Source: Usnea hakonensis
Taxonomy: Eukaryota > Ascomycota > Lecanoromycetes > Lecanorales > Parmeliaceae
Reading direction: 5' to 3'
NCBI GenBank assembly: GCA_013423325.1
Contig: BLJB01000138.1
Span: 111,308 to 175,307, forward strand
Length of the DNA: 64,000 nucleotides
Shown here: piece by piece, positions 22,703 to 33,936 of the stretch
Position numbering within the stretch: position 1 is the first letter of the stretch
Layout: the number at the start of each line of letters is the position of its first letter
Made by a program: the position numbers and the translations under genes
The notes under the pieces: model-generated
Database searches by the model: none
What the model saw: the letters and a program-made list of their open reading frames with translations, nothing else
Told to the model about the DNA's origin: nothing

Positions 22703-23733
22703 ATGTGTGCCATGACGACAAGATATACGCAGGACGAGTGGCTTGCTATTTTTGGCACAGCGGAGCAAAGCCTATCAGATGCTCATATAGATTACAAAGC
22801 ACCAAGTGTTGGAACCGCAGCGTTTGCCAAAACCATAGATCACACCCTTTTAAAGCCCGAGGCGACGGAAAAACAGATCGCCACTCTCTGCGAAGAAGCC
22901 ACAAGACACAATTTCAAGGTCTGCATTTTTTTTATCATGGATACTTCGATGCATTCGGGGTTATGTTACGATCCATGAGAATTCATCATTGGAAGAGCCG
23001 GCATTGTTGAAACGTCCTAGCTAACTGATTGATCGAATCTACAGTCTGTTTGTGTACGACTAACATGGGTGGACCGTGCCGTTCATAACCTGCAGGGTTC
23101 TTCAGTGGTTGTAGCTTGTGTGGTAGGATTTCATGAGGGAACGCAATCCCTCAAGGAGAAGACAACGTGAACATGCCATAGTAGAGGCTAAAGCAAGGCT
23201 GATGACACTCCAGTGAAGCGGCGAGAGCCGTCGATGCGGGAGCCAAAGAGCTCGACATGGTCATGAATTATGTGCTCCTCAAACAAAAGCAATACTCCGA
23301 GGTCTACACAGATATAGCAGCTGTGCGTAATGTGGCACCTCATCCAATCAAGCTGAAGGTGATCCTGGAGACATCGCAACTATCATCGCGCGAAATCATA
23401 GCTGGATGCAAGATAGCGGAGGCAGCAGGGGCGGATTATGTGAAGACTAGCACCGGATTCAACGGGCAGGGTGCAACTCGAGAGAACGTCAATCTGATGA
23501 AAAGCGTAGTGGGAACGAGCTTGAAAGTCAAGGCAAGTGGAGGCGTGAAGACGGTGAACGATTGCGTGATCATGATGGAAGCTGGTGCTGAGAGAATCGG
23601 TACGAGCAATGGAGTGTGGATCATGGAGGAAGCAAAAGGTTTGCTCGAGCAGGTAACTCATGCAGCTGGAAGTGGGGACTCGAAAAACCAGAAGCCACCA
23701 GCATCCTTGACGCGAATGTTTAGTTCTTCATGA
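22703..23733 (+). CDS. deoxyribose-phosphate aldolase
   Basis: Three exons, 22703-22918, 23045-23166 and 23214-23733, give 285 aa. The introns are 126 and 47 nt. It cleaves 2-deoxyribose-5-phosphate to glyceraldehyde-3-phosphate and acetaldehyde, feeding deoxynucleoside sugar into glycolysis. TIM-barrel landmarks are in order: IDHTLLKPEAT, SVCVRLTWV (usually CVNP..V, so somewhat divergent), VVVACVVGFHEG, AGAKELDMVMNY with the acidic catalytic residue, LKVILETSQLS, the Schiff-base region ADYVKTSTGF with its Lys, and KASGGVKTVND with the second active-site Lys. Two ATGs lie close together (22703 and 22712); either could be used. A short extra tail rich in Ser/Pro follows the barrel. Confidence 0.93.
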
Positions 23734-24605
23734 CATGGCATACCATGGCCATTGAGTAGTCAAGAGGGATACGACCAATGAACTTATTGTGATTACGGAC
23801 AGGCACTGCCCCAAGAATTGGTAAATGAAGTTCCTTTGTTTCACTTCTCTCAATGACACCCTACTCCGCATGCCACTTTAACTTCTTTGCAGTACTTCTG
23901 ATGCAAATGCGAAAATAACTCCTTTTGTAAAGGTCATACTCCTCGGATTGAGGATGCCTAGCAGCGAAGCGATCACATAAACTACTGCATGGTAGAATGC
24001 TATATGTGCCTTGCCCTTCCGCTCGTCACAACAAGAAGCAGTTTACTCCGGTGATGAATTCTTCTCCCTCGCAGCTGACTCGGGATCACGTCGGAGAAGA
24101 CCTGATATTCAGAGGTACGCTGTGAAAATACCAGCATTTCCACTGTGTCCCAACCTAGGATGAATGGCCTGCTCTTGGTGTTATTATTCTCTGATTGGGT
24201 GAAGCAAATGTTGTATACAATGCCTCCTTTGAGCGGCATGCATTGTTTGCGGAGGTACACTATTTAAAGATCAAACTGATGGGGCTGATCTGATTGGATT
24301 TTTCTATTTCTTTTGTATAGCGTGACGCAATCTACGCACGAACCTGGCCTCGGAGGTTGAAATAAAGTTGTTCGGGGATTTTCTCCAGTATGGCGTTATC
24401 TGCGCGAGCACCACAAGAATTACCTCATGAGCAGATATCTTTTCTATAATAAAGATGGCCTCCTCTCACCCCGGAGTCTGCACTTGCTCGAAGTCAAGCC
24501 TGTTGCTACTGCGCTTGTCTGAATACTTTGTCCCTTGAGACTGTGGGTGCAGGGATCCATTCTAGAACATAAATCTAAAGGTATCACTTAGATGAACAGG
24601 GAAGG
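23734..24605. other. intergenic region
   Basis: 872 bp between DERA and MET1, two genes on the same strand. No coding signal recognised. The MET1 promoter should lie in the right part. Confidence 0.4.
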
Positions 24606-26367
24606 ATGACGGCCCCTCCTCTCCTTACGGCCCTGGACTCGGCTGGACATGTCCATCTGATTGTTGGATCAAATCCGTTGGCTAGTGCAAGGTGCTCGAA
24701 GAGCATTGAAGTTGGCGCGAAGCCTAAAGTCATTGCCCCCGCGGACGCAGATATTCACTACGTGCTCTCAAAACGAATCGAGGATGGGGAAGTGGAGTGG
24801 GTCAAGAAAAATTTCGAAGATGCGGATCTTTCATCCTTGGGAAGAGATGAGATAGACAATGTAGTAGATGCCGTATTCGTGACGACGAATGGAAAGAATG
24901 CATCAAGTATGTGAGATCTTGCACTGGGAAGTACATGAAGCTAACCTGTCGTTCGTAGGTATACATATCTCCAACTTGTGTCGGCGTATGCGTGTACCCG
25001 TCAATGTTGTTGACGCACCCAATCTATGCACGTTTACACTTCTTTCTACACACTCGGATGGGCCTCTGCAAATTGGTATCACGACATCCGGCAAGGGCTG
25101 CAAGCTCGCTTCAAGGATTCGGCGAGAAATTGCATCAACTCTTCCGCCCAACTTTGGCACTGCAGTGGAGCGCTTAGGTACAGTCCGGCGTCGAATATGG
25201 GAAGAAGACCACCGAACCTACGAGACTGAGGAGCCAGCTACGGAAGTCGAGGACGATGATGCCCCATCACAGCGGCCAACTTTCAATCGGTTGGTTTCAG
25301 AGACAGATCAAAATGCCGCAAAAACACGCCGTATGCGCTGGCTTTCTCAAATTTGCGAATATTGGCCTCTGCGACGGCTCGCTTCCATCACGGATGCTGA
25401 TATCGAGACTATACTGCAGTCTTACACCACACCGAGCGAATTAGTGTCACCTCCCTTGGATGCTACGAATCCGAATACACGCAGTCGTCCCAAGCCCATG
25501 ATTATTCTTGCTGGATCTGGTCCTGGTAACCCGTCACTCCTGACAATGGCCACCCACCGCGCCATCCAGACGTCTTCTATCATTCTTGCAGACAAGCTTG
25601 TTCCAGCGCCTGTGCTTGACCTTATTCCTCGTCGCACACCGGTCCATATTGCTCGCAAATTCCCCGGCAACGCAGAAGCTGCTCAAGCCGAACTACTTTC
25701 CCTTGGTCTGGAAGCTTTGCAGAAAGGCCATACAGTGCTTAGGCTCAAGCAGGGCGATCCTTACATATATGGACGAGGAGGAGAAGAGTATAGTTTCTTT
25801 CAAGCAAAGGGTTACGTTCCTATTGTTCTCCCAGGCATTACTAGTGCCCTTTCAGCTCCACTGTTCGCCGCCATACCGCCTACGCACCGTAGCGTGGCGG
25901 ATCAGGTTCTGATTTGTACGGGCACAGGACGGAAAGGAGCTGCACCTGACCCTCCCCCTTACATTCCGACTCAGACGGTGGTCTTTCTGATGGCGTTACA
26001 TCGGCTTTCTTCTCTTGTTGACGCTCTGATGGGGACTGGACCTACGACGGAAACATACGAGACCGAATCAAAACCAAAACCCTGGCCGCGACAAACACCT
26101 TGTGCTGTCGTCGAGCGAGCTTCTTGTCCGGACCAGCGCGTCATACGAAGTTCGCTGGATCATGTTTGCGCAGCGGTGGAAGAAGAGGGCAGCAGACCTC
26201 CTGGACTACTGATCTTGGGCTGGAGCTGTGAGGTGCTAATTGACATGAAAGGGAAAGGGAGATGGTTGGTGGAAGAGGGATTCGCAGGGTTCGATAGTGT
26301 GATGGGTGATGCAGCAGGCTTGGTAAAGGGGATGAGTGTAGATGGCGCCGCGGAAAAGGAAGAGTAG
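24606..26367 (+). CDS. MET1: uroporphyrinogen-III C-methyltransferase with N-terminal Met8/CysG-like domain (siroheme synthesis)
   Basis: Two exons, 24606-24906 and 24959-26367, are joined over a 52-nt intron (gtatgt...cgtag) to give 569 aa. Residues 1-about 200 resemble the precorrin-2 dehydrogenase half: VHLIVGSNPLASARCSKSIE (Rossmann start), DAVFVTT, then VPVNVVDAPNLCTFTL and IGITTSGKGCKLASRIRREI. Residues from about 305 form the tetrapyrrole methylase: IILAGSGPGNPSLLT (SAM loop), ILADKLV, RLKQGDPYIYGRGGEE, VLPGITSALSAPLFA and ADQVLICTGTG. It makes precorrin-2 for siroheme, the sulfite reductase cofactor, so it acts in sulfate assimilation. Whether the N-terminal domain is catalytic cannot be read from the sequence. 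A Pro-rich insert precedes the last methylase segment. Confidence 0.92.
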
Positions 26368-27088
26368 TTACATGACGGCGAAGCATCTGTTAGATTGTCG
26401 GAACTGAGATTGTAACAATGGGCATGCAGATAAGAATTTAGATGAATATTTCAAGACGTATCGAGCTTTATTCACGTAAACACGTAGGAGGAACGCGTTC
26501 TTCATTTGTATACCTATCCAGGTATTTGTAAGATACCTAAAAGTTTCGTCACATCGGTCATCATGTTCAAAAGTCCTGCAACATGCCAAGACTCTTCGTC
26601 TACACCGTCGTACGAAGATAGGGTTAGGGCTTTGTGGCAGGACTTTCGGTGCAGACCTCCGTAGCTCGATAGAATTAAATTGTGCGGGGAAGTGAGCTAG
26701 GGCTAGAGTAGGACATTAAATGGTCGGACCTAGAGTCTACTAAATTTGAGCTTTTTGGCCCACCAACCCGTTGGCGCCCCTCATCCGCTCTCACTTTTGC
26801 GTGAGCCATTGATAACTTGCGAGAGCCTTACCCCACACTTGCGGGCACCGATGATCCAGATTCAAGTCTTGAGCTGCTAAGGACTAAGGACTAAGGGAAG
26901 AGACTAGGGTAGCCTGAACGTGTTGAAAGACGGCAACTGCTTTGACCAATCGGACCCCTTGAATAACAACGAATACTAACCTGCTTTTACTGACCCGCTC
27001 ACTGACGCTATTCACCCCTCGGATCAAGACTGCTACTCCTACTGCCACTTCCACTGTCACCATCCGTATCCCACTCCACATCTTTATA
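26368..27088. other. intergenic region
   Basis: 721 bp between two plus-strand genes. No coding signal; CT-rich stretches at about 27000-27070 are probably the NIPSNAP promoter. Confidence 0.4.
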
Positions 27089-28293
27089 ATGCTCACTCGA
27101 CGGCTCTTCACGAGCGCCTCCACGCCCTCCACCCTATTTCGCACATTCACTACCTCGACCGCCCGCCAACGCTCTCCCGCCATTGGCGACATCACACCAA
27201 ACGGCGCAGCGGAATTTGACGCTCGCCAAACGGCATTTCGAGATGAAATTCGAGATGGCCACAAGGCGAAAGAAAAAGAAAAGCAAGATAGTCAGTCGTC
27301 TGTTGCAGCTCCCACTACCCCAACAGCCCCCTACAACGCCTCCCCAGGCGCTGCTCCTTCCACTCCCCTAGCGAGCGATGCGGGTTCCGCGTCCTCGCTT
27401 GGCCACGTTGCATTGGGCTCACTGTCTACGCATGATGCAGGGGCCAATCGCGAATCGTCACAGCAGCAGGAAAGCTCGAAACGGAAAGGCGCGTTGAGCA
27501 ATTTGATCTATGGCACGCATGAGGGACGACAGATGGACCACGAGATCGAAAAGAGCTTTAGTCAAGTGCTGGCGAGAGGCAAGTATGTGCATAGTATCGT
27601 GATGCACACCGTCAAACCGGACAAGGTGGATGAGTATGTGGATCTAGTAGGGGATTGGTATCCAAAAGTTGCCAGCACGCCAGAGCACCACGTGCATCTG
27701 GTCGGGAGTTGGAGGACTGAAGTGGGCGACTGTGATACCTTTAGTACGAGCTTCTTGCCCCTTTTTTTTTCGTAACGTACTACCATTTCCGAACTGACGA
27801 CTCAACAGTCCATATATGGGAATATCAACGCTACCAAGGCTACCATTCCTCGCTCCACTCCATCCAACACCACCCGGACTTCCCAGCCTTTGACAAAAAG
27901 CTCAAAACCCTAATAACCCACAAAGAAACCTCCCTCATGCAAGAATTCTCCTTTTGGCCCACCACCCCCCCGCGCCAGCTCGGCGGCCTTTTCGAACTCC
28001 GCTCCTACACCCTGCACCCGGGCAACCTCCTCGAATGGGAGACCCACTGGCGGAGGGGTCTGAAGGCCAGACGGGAGGTCATGGAAGGCGTGGGGGCCTG
28101 GTTCGTGCAGGTCGGGGATCTGAACACCGTGCATCATTTGTGGCAGTTTGCGGATCTGGAGGAGAGGAAGGCGAGGAGGGAGATGAGTTGGGGGGTGGAG
28201 GGTTGGGGGGATACGGTGCATAAGACTGTGCCGCTTATTCAGAAGATGAAGTCGAGGATCTTGATTCCGATGCCTTGGAGTCCGGTTGCGTGA
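27089..28293 (+). CDS. NIPSNAP-family mitochondrial protein
   Basis: Two exons, 27089-27743 and 27809-28293, are joined in phase 1 over a 65-nt intron to give 379 aa. The N-terminus MLTRRLFTSASTPSTLFRTF is an amphipathic Arg/Ser-rich presequence. A Ser/Ala/Thr/Pro linker covers about residues 60-145. Two ferredoxin-like NIPSNAP repeats follow: the first around HSIVMHTVKPDKVDEYVDL, continuing after the splice with IHIWEYQRYQGY; the second around LFELRSYTLHPGNLLEWE and LNTVHHLWQFADLEER. The C-terminus MKSRILIPMPWSPV matches the family end. NIPSNAP proteins are mitochondrial; in animals they flag damaged mitochondria for mitophagy. The fungal role is not established. Confidence 0.92.
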
Positions 28294-28844
28294 GGGGATT
28301 TACTCCGAAGGGCGGGGCCAGGAGGGGGGAAAGGCGGAAGGGAGATAAGATTCGTGCTGTATTCTAGGTGTGGCTGATGTTGATGAAGCATAAAAGAGCA
28401 GGCAGCTTTGCTGATGGCTCAGTGTGGCAGAAGCTTGTGCATTGTTACGCAATGTCTTTTCCATTGAAGGCAGTCGGGCCGGCCTGTGTGTACCTACCTC
28501 CTTGTCCTCGAAATTAGCGCCTGCGCATACTCATCTACGTACCCATCTGTTTCGGATGGGGATGTAGCCTGTCTATCAACCAGACATTGCAAGTCATCAG
28601 CTACGTACGTATTCGTCACACTGCGCACGCGGAAAATAAATGGTTGTCACTGTGATGATAAACCTTTCACCTGCCCCCTTCACCCTCCTATCCCAACTAC
28701 CACGTATTACACCTCGGCTTTGGAAAAAGCCCGAGATCACTCTCGTCGATATCTAATGTGCCTCTCGACACGACTTTTTTTTCCCCTTTTTCCAGCATCA
28801 ATAAAAATATCGGTCTCTGCCCGTCCCTAGCCTCCCTCCCTCAC
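28294..28844. other. convergent intergenic space
   Basis: 551 bp between NIPSNAP (+) and PhiA-like (-) 3' ends. No gene recognised. Confidence 0.4.
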
Positions 28845-29685
28845 TCATACATATTCCCACGCTGCGGGTCCGCCCGTGTTCGCGGTCCCCAGCTCCGCCC
28901 CGCTCGCTCCGAACGCTACGAATTCCAAACAGGCACTCACGTTGCCGCCGGGCACGTCGGAGTTTTTGATCCCGGTGATGGCGGCGAAGACTTGCCTGTG
29001 GGGAGGGCACGGGAAGGTGATGTCAGCATTCTGCTTCTTCGTTCTTCTGGTCTTGATGATATGGGGGGAGAGGAAAGAAGATGCAGCGCCAAAAGTGGGG
29101 AATGTGTTCAACGTACCACGGCGCGGCGCCACTTGTGGCGGGACAGGCTAAGAAGCCCGTCGAGTTGAGACCCGTGAAGCTGAAGACGCCGAGGGCGTTG
29201 TCGGAGCCGGGGGTGAAGGCGAAGCCGGTTGTGGTGCCGTTGTTCTCGAAGGGTTGGCCTTCGGCGTGGGCGAGGGTGAAGGTGAGGGCGCCGGTGGGGA
29301 GGACGTAGACTGTTTGGCCGCCGGGGACTTCGGTGTACTGGTGATTTGGGTTCTTGGTTAGATGTGCTGGAGAAGACGGGTCGAGGTCTTGGAGGGGAAA
29401 AGAAGTATGACTTGCCATCGAGGCTCCCCCGTCACCTGCTAATAGTTCCGTGTATAGGCCGGGGGGACAGTCTTTGACTTCCTCGCTCGGGCAGTAGGTG
29501 GTTGTGTTCTTGCCGATCCAGAAGCTTTCGCCGTTGGCGTTGATGGATGAGAGGTGGATGGGGCTGCCGGAGCGGCCGGCGATGAGGGTGAAGGGGTTGA
29601 GGGTTGTTTGGCGGGGGGAGAGGGGGAGTGGGTTGGTGGAGGCGAGGAGGGGGAGGAGAGAGGTGATGATGAGGGAGGAATGCAT
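28845..29685 (-). CDS. PhiA/IgE-binding-like secreted cell-wall protein
   Basis: Three exons, 29685-29416, 29337-29117 and 28995-28845, give 213 aa. Residues 1-about 18 (MHSSLIITSLLPLLAST) are a signal peptide. The mature part has the family blocks FTLIAGRSGSPIHL, NANGESFWIG, PGGQTVYVLPTGALTFTLAH, GFAFTP and GVFSFTG, then FLACPA and W|QVFAA across the last splice. The ending is SACLEFVAFGASG...AAWEYV. Related Aspergillus PhiA is a wall protein needed for phialide development; others are described as IgE-binding antigens. The first intron (29415-29338) begins GC (ATG|GCAAGT), is 78 nt and has no stop in frame. A retained form would therefore add 26 residues between GGASM and YTEVPGG. Family assignment is from motif order, not a search. 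Confidence 0.78.
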
Positions 29686-30829
29686 TGTTGGTAGCAGTCT
29701 TTCTTGTTGTTGAGTGTGATTGTTTTGAGGATGGGATATGAGTAGGGTAAGGAGTAGGTGATGGAATGAGAAGAGGAATCCGTCTTTGAATTGAGTGTTG
29801 CAGTGAAGAAAGTAATGCAATGCAATACAGGGAATCTTCTTTTCAGATTCGCTCTTTCTTGAATTGTGAATTGGAGCCGAGACCTTATAAGATGGCCCGC
29901 CTATGAGGTTGTTTCAGTCCTGCTCTTTCCCAAACTCTACTCAACTCATTTTGCCTCGTAGGCGGTGAGCTCGGGTCGCCTTTTTTTGTTGTCTCGGAGC
30001 TGATTCCTACTCACATAGATCTACTTTACCTTATGCAGCTACCCCTCTTTCCAAAAGGATTCACACCATCACTCGTATTTATCTCGTGGTCACCAGATTG
30101 AACAAACAAGTTTTGGATTCATGGAGATCCCCACGATTGCATCAATTCTGAAATCCTTCCTTTCGTATTAACAATCCTCACAGTGCTGACTTACGTCATA
30201 GTATATGCATAGTGGATGCGACTTTTCCCTATGGAGCGCATGATAGGCCCATCTTACCCGCTCGCCGCAGCATTGTGTCTACTTCCGGGGCAAATCGCAT
30301 GTGATTTGTGTACAGTGTGTCTCAATAAAGGCCTGTGCTGAATCCTGGCACATGATCTCGTATTAATCCGTACTCCGTATTATTATTGAAGTCCGTGAGT
30401 CTGCATGATAACCATAAATAGTAGCAGCTTAGGTGCTGGAAGAGTTCCATCTTGGCGAGAAAGATGCAGAAATGAAAGTATATCGCATTTAAGGGTAGAG
30501 ATTCATGGAAGACCTAAACGTAAATGAGGTCATGACGGTAGTAACCCTGCACAACGTGGGGGTTACACCTTGAGTCAATTGGTACATCGGGACTTTGATG
30601 CCAAGAAAGGCCAAGAGTCTTTGCCAAGACCCGGGAAACATCCGGCGTTTAATATGTCCGAAAGGCTTCGAGCAAGCGCGCTGAGAGATTTGGGAGTGCA
30701 TGCTACGTAAGCCATAAGGTCACGTAAGGAAGAGCTCAACATCTTCAAATCGAGCTCTTTCAGTGCGCGCATTATTGAACACTAATTGACCTAATCTCAT
30801 AATACCATCAAGGCAAATAAATTAGCAAC
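29686..30829. other. divergent intergenic region between PhiA-like and RPN5
   Basis: 1.14 kb. Contains a CT-rich block (about 29900-29960) and no recognisable gene. Short minus-strand frames at 30489-30772 are unsupported. Confidence 0.4.
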
Positions 30830-32469
30830 ATGGCGGACGGACAGCTCTTCAAGCCCGAAAAGGATTACACGAAAGAAGTTGACAGGCAAATACCCGAGGC
30901 GGAGGAGCTTGCCAAAGATAATGTCCAAGCAGCCCTTGAAAAACTGTCGGCGCTTGAGAAGCACACTCGACAGGTGAAAGCCATCTAAAATATTGTCAAC
31001 CTGCCTTGCTGACCGTATTCGGAAACAGGCCTCAGACCTTGCCTCGACATCAAGATTGCTGGTCGCCATAATCACAATATCGAAAGACTCTGGAGACTGG
31101 GGTTTGTTAAATGAGCAAGTATTACTGCTTTCTAAGAAGCATGGCCAGCTCAAACAAGCCACCACCAAGATGGTGCAGGTTGCCATGTCATTCATAGAAG
31201 AAGCACCGGACACGGACAAGAAGCTGGCGTTGATCGAAACCTTACGGACCGTCACTGAGGGCAAGGTATGGCCAGACTTGATAGCGCAAGACTCGTGAAC
31301 AGAGGTCTAATTCGGGAACCTAGATCTTCGTCGAAGTCGAGCGAGCACGTGTTACGCGAATATTATCCGATATGAAGAAGGAGCAGGGTGATCTGAACGC
31401 GGCGGCAGACATTTTATGCGAGTTGCAAGTCGAGACTTTCGGGTCAATGGAACGGAGAGAAAAAACGGAGTTCATTCTGGAGCAGGTGGCACTGTGCATA
31501 GAAAGGGGAGACTGGACCCAAGCAGGTATTCTCAGTCGGAAGATCAGCACAAAGTTCTTCGCTCGGAAACCCAAAAGGACGCCAGAACAGATTGAGAAGG
31601 ACAAGAAAGAGCGGGAAGAAAAAGAGAAGAATCGGAGTATGGACGACCCACCACTCGAGAAAGAGGACGATGTTACAGATCTAAAGCTACGGTATTACGA
31701 GCAGCAGATCACGTTGGCAAAGCACGAGGACAAGTATTTGGATGCATGCAAACACTATCGGCAAGTTCTGGACACCGAATCAGTAGAGGAAAATCCGGAA
31801 CAGCTGCACGCGGTAAGAACATCTCCAGCAAGTCCCCGAATCATGGTCTGATATGCGCAGGTCCTCCAAAGAGTGATCTACTACATCCTCCTGGCTCCCC
31901 ACGACAATGAACAATCCGATCTCCTCCACCGCATCAACTCCGATACCCGCAACTCCCTCGTCCCTGATGAGCAACAGCTTCTGAAAACCTTTACCATCCC
32001 TGAATTGATGCGCTGGCCCATTGTTTCGGAGCGCTTTGGCGCCCATCTTTGTTCTACTGACGTCTTCTCCGCTACCCCTGCATCCTCAGATCAAGAAGAT
32101 CCGAAAGCCCACACCCGCTGGCAGGATTTACGCAAACGTGTCATTGAGCACAATGTCCGGGTCGTAGCAAAGTACTACACGCGCATACAAATGCACCGAC
32201 TGACCCAATTGCTCGACCTAGATGAAGACGAGACTGAGAGCTATATCAGTCAATTGGTGACCGCCAAGACGGTATATGCCAAAATCGACAGGCCTGCGAG
32301 AATCGTCTCTTTTGCCAAAACCCGGGACGCAGACGAAGTTTTGAACGAGTGGAGCGGGAGTATGAAGAGCCTTTTGGGCCTTTTGGAGAGAATCGACCAT
32401 TTGATCACCAAGGAAGAGATGATGGCTCGTATTCAGCCTGTGGGCGATAACGCGGTAAAGGCTCATTAG
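30830..32469 (+). CDS. RPN5: 26S proteasome regulatory subunit Rpn5
   Basis: Four exons, 30830-30973, 31029-31265, 31324-31812 and 31861-32469, all joined in phase 0. Introns are 55, 58 and 48 nt. The product is 492 aa, close to the yeast 445 and human 456. The N-terminal alpha-solenoid includes TRLLVAIIT-like helices (SRLLVAIITISKDSGDW), LIETLRTVTEGK, and RVTRILSDMKKEQGDLNAAADIL. It continues with LEQVALCIERGDWTQAGI and KLRYYEQQITLAKHEDKYLDA. The PCI domain covers about residues 330-460 (LMRWPIVSERFG, RVIEHNVRVVAKYYTRI, LTQLLDLDEDETESYIS, KIDRPARIVSF). Rpn5 is a scaffold of the proteasome lid. A charged loop (KRTPEQIEKDKKEREEKEKN) is longer than in yeast. Confidence 0.94.
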
Positions 32470-33463
32470 TGTTGCGTCGGTAGGAGAGAAGGGCGGGGTG
32501 CGGGGGATGGAGATTCCATGGAAAGGAAGCGCAATCGAGTGCAACGTTGCCGTAGAGTGGCATCAGAACTGCATCTATATGGCCAACGAGTCATTCATGG
32601 AAAGGAAGCATGGCAACGGCAGCGAATCACTTGACCTTACAGACCCGAATTCCGTTTCGGGGCATTTGTAAGATTGTAATAGTACTCTGGAATAGAAGCA
32701 CGCATACAACATACAAAGCATTACATACCTACCCGCCAACCCCATATACGAGTAGTTGCAAGATCCAACCCCCCTCCCCTTTCCCTCTTCCCCGCTGCAA
32801 CGACGACATGAGAGACTGCGCGGGGAGGAATATACCTCTTTACGCCGTACGTACTCGGTAGAATCTTACTTTCTGAAACGGTGCCATACGTCATCGCTAC
32901 TGATGGATGTATGTATGTCAGATTCTGAACGGGGGGGGGGGGGGGGGGGGGGTGTTGTTNNGGGGGGGGGGGGGGGGGGGGGGGGCTATGTTGCGTTGAC
33001 TGTACTGTACTCTACTATACCTCGGTACTGCGTAGTGTGCTGTGCTGTGCTGGATTGTGTATGCGGGCCAATTATCAAGTACTGCGTGCTTACGCCCAGA
33101 TGTGAGATTGGTACGGGCGGGGTGTTGGAGGATGTAAGCTGAATCTGAATGAATGGGTTGATGAGAAGTGGATCTGCATGGGCGATCGATGGCTCAGCTT
33201 TGTTGTTCGTCTTGGGCTCTTGTCTATATTTATAGATGCCAGTAGATAAAGTAAAGTAGGTCAGCTTCCACTATCCATTTCTTTAAAAGCCCCCCCCCCT
33301 TTTTTTTTTTCTTCAAACATCATCAATTCAATTCAAATTCCATCCTACCCTATCCGCATACTAGCTAGATTCCTCATCTCTTTACACTACTACGTACGAA
33401 GCACGACTCTTGTAGTCTTTATCTTCTTTTTTTTTGACACTTTTTTTCGGGGGGCAGAAAACA
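32470..33463. other. intergenic region with poly-G tract, N gap and pyrimidine-rich promoter
   Basis: No gene called. Bases 32931-32986 are almost pure G, broken by GTGTTGTT and two N at 32960-32961; this looks like an unresolved homopolymer. At 33289-33312 a C9-10 run is followed directly by a T run, and CT-rich sequence continues to 33435. Such pyrimidine tracts are typical of strong fungal promoters, here upstream of the small gene at 33464. Confidence 0.5.
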
Positions 33464-33936
33464 ATGGCTGCACCTAGCGGGTACGTTTTCACACCGCGTA
33501 TTATATGCCCGCCTGAGCAGCGCACGTTCAATTCGGATGGGACGAGGGTTGCGGAGGTGGGGTTGAGGGAGTGGGTGGAGGGGGGGAAGAGGGAGGGGGG
33601 TGGGGGGGGGGTTGGGGGGGGGAGGTGTGTTTTTTTTTATATATTTTCTTGTTGTTGGTATTGTTGTATAATGATGACGATGAACAACATCTGCGAGGCT
33701 TGTGCCGATGATATGGTTTCGCTAACTGTTTATTTTTCTTGGGGGTGGGTAGTGTTGTCGGCTCGATGAACAATCCTACACATGGGTTTGGTGAGACGGG
33801 TGGTCGTGGTGGTAGTGCGGGAGGTGAGGCCGATGAGGAGGATGAGATGGGGAAGTTGAAGGTTGAAGGTAGTGGGGTTGCGGAGAGGAGAGGGTCGTTG
33901 GTTAAGAGGTTGTGGGCGAAATTGGGGAAGGCGTGA
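33464..33936 (+). CDS. small protein of unknown function (about 114 aa)
   Basis: Favoured model: exons 33464-33624 and 33753-33936. They join in phase over a 128-nt intron with donor AG|GTGTGT, branch GCTAACTG and acceptor GGGTAG. The product starts MAAPSGYVFTPRIICPPEQR, passes a Gly-rich tract, then MNNPTHGFGETGG, an acidic patch (EADEEDE) and a basic C-terminus (LVKRLWAKLGKA). Alternative: donor at 33481 (GG|GTACGT) gives a 66-aa protein lacking the middle part, also in phase. Only transcript data can decide. Not recognised. The pyrimidine-rich promoter suggests good expression. The G-run at 33581-33622 could hide sequencing errors. Confidence 0.5.

Noticed and set aside
32756..33142. Plus-strand frame across the poly-G tract and N gap
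   Set aside because: The frame is open only because GGG codes Gly; the N gap makes the frame arbitrary.
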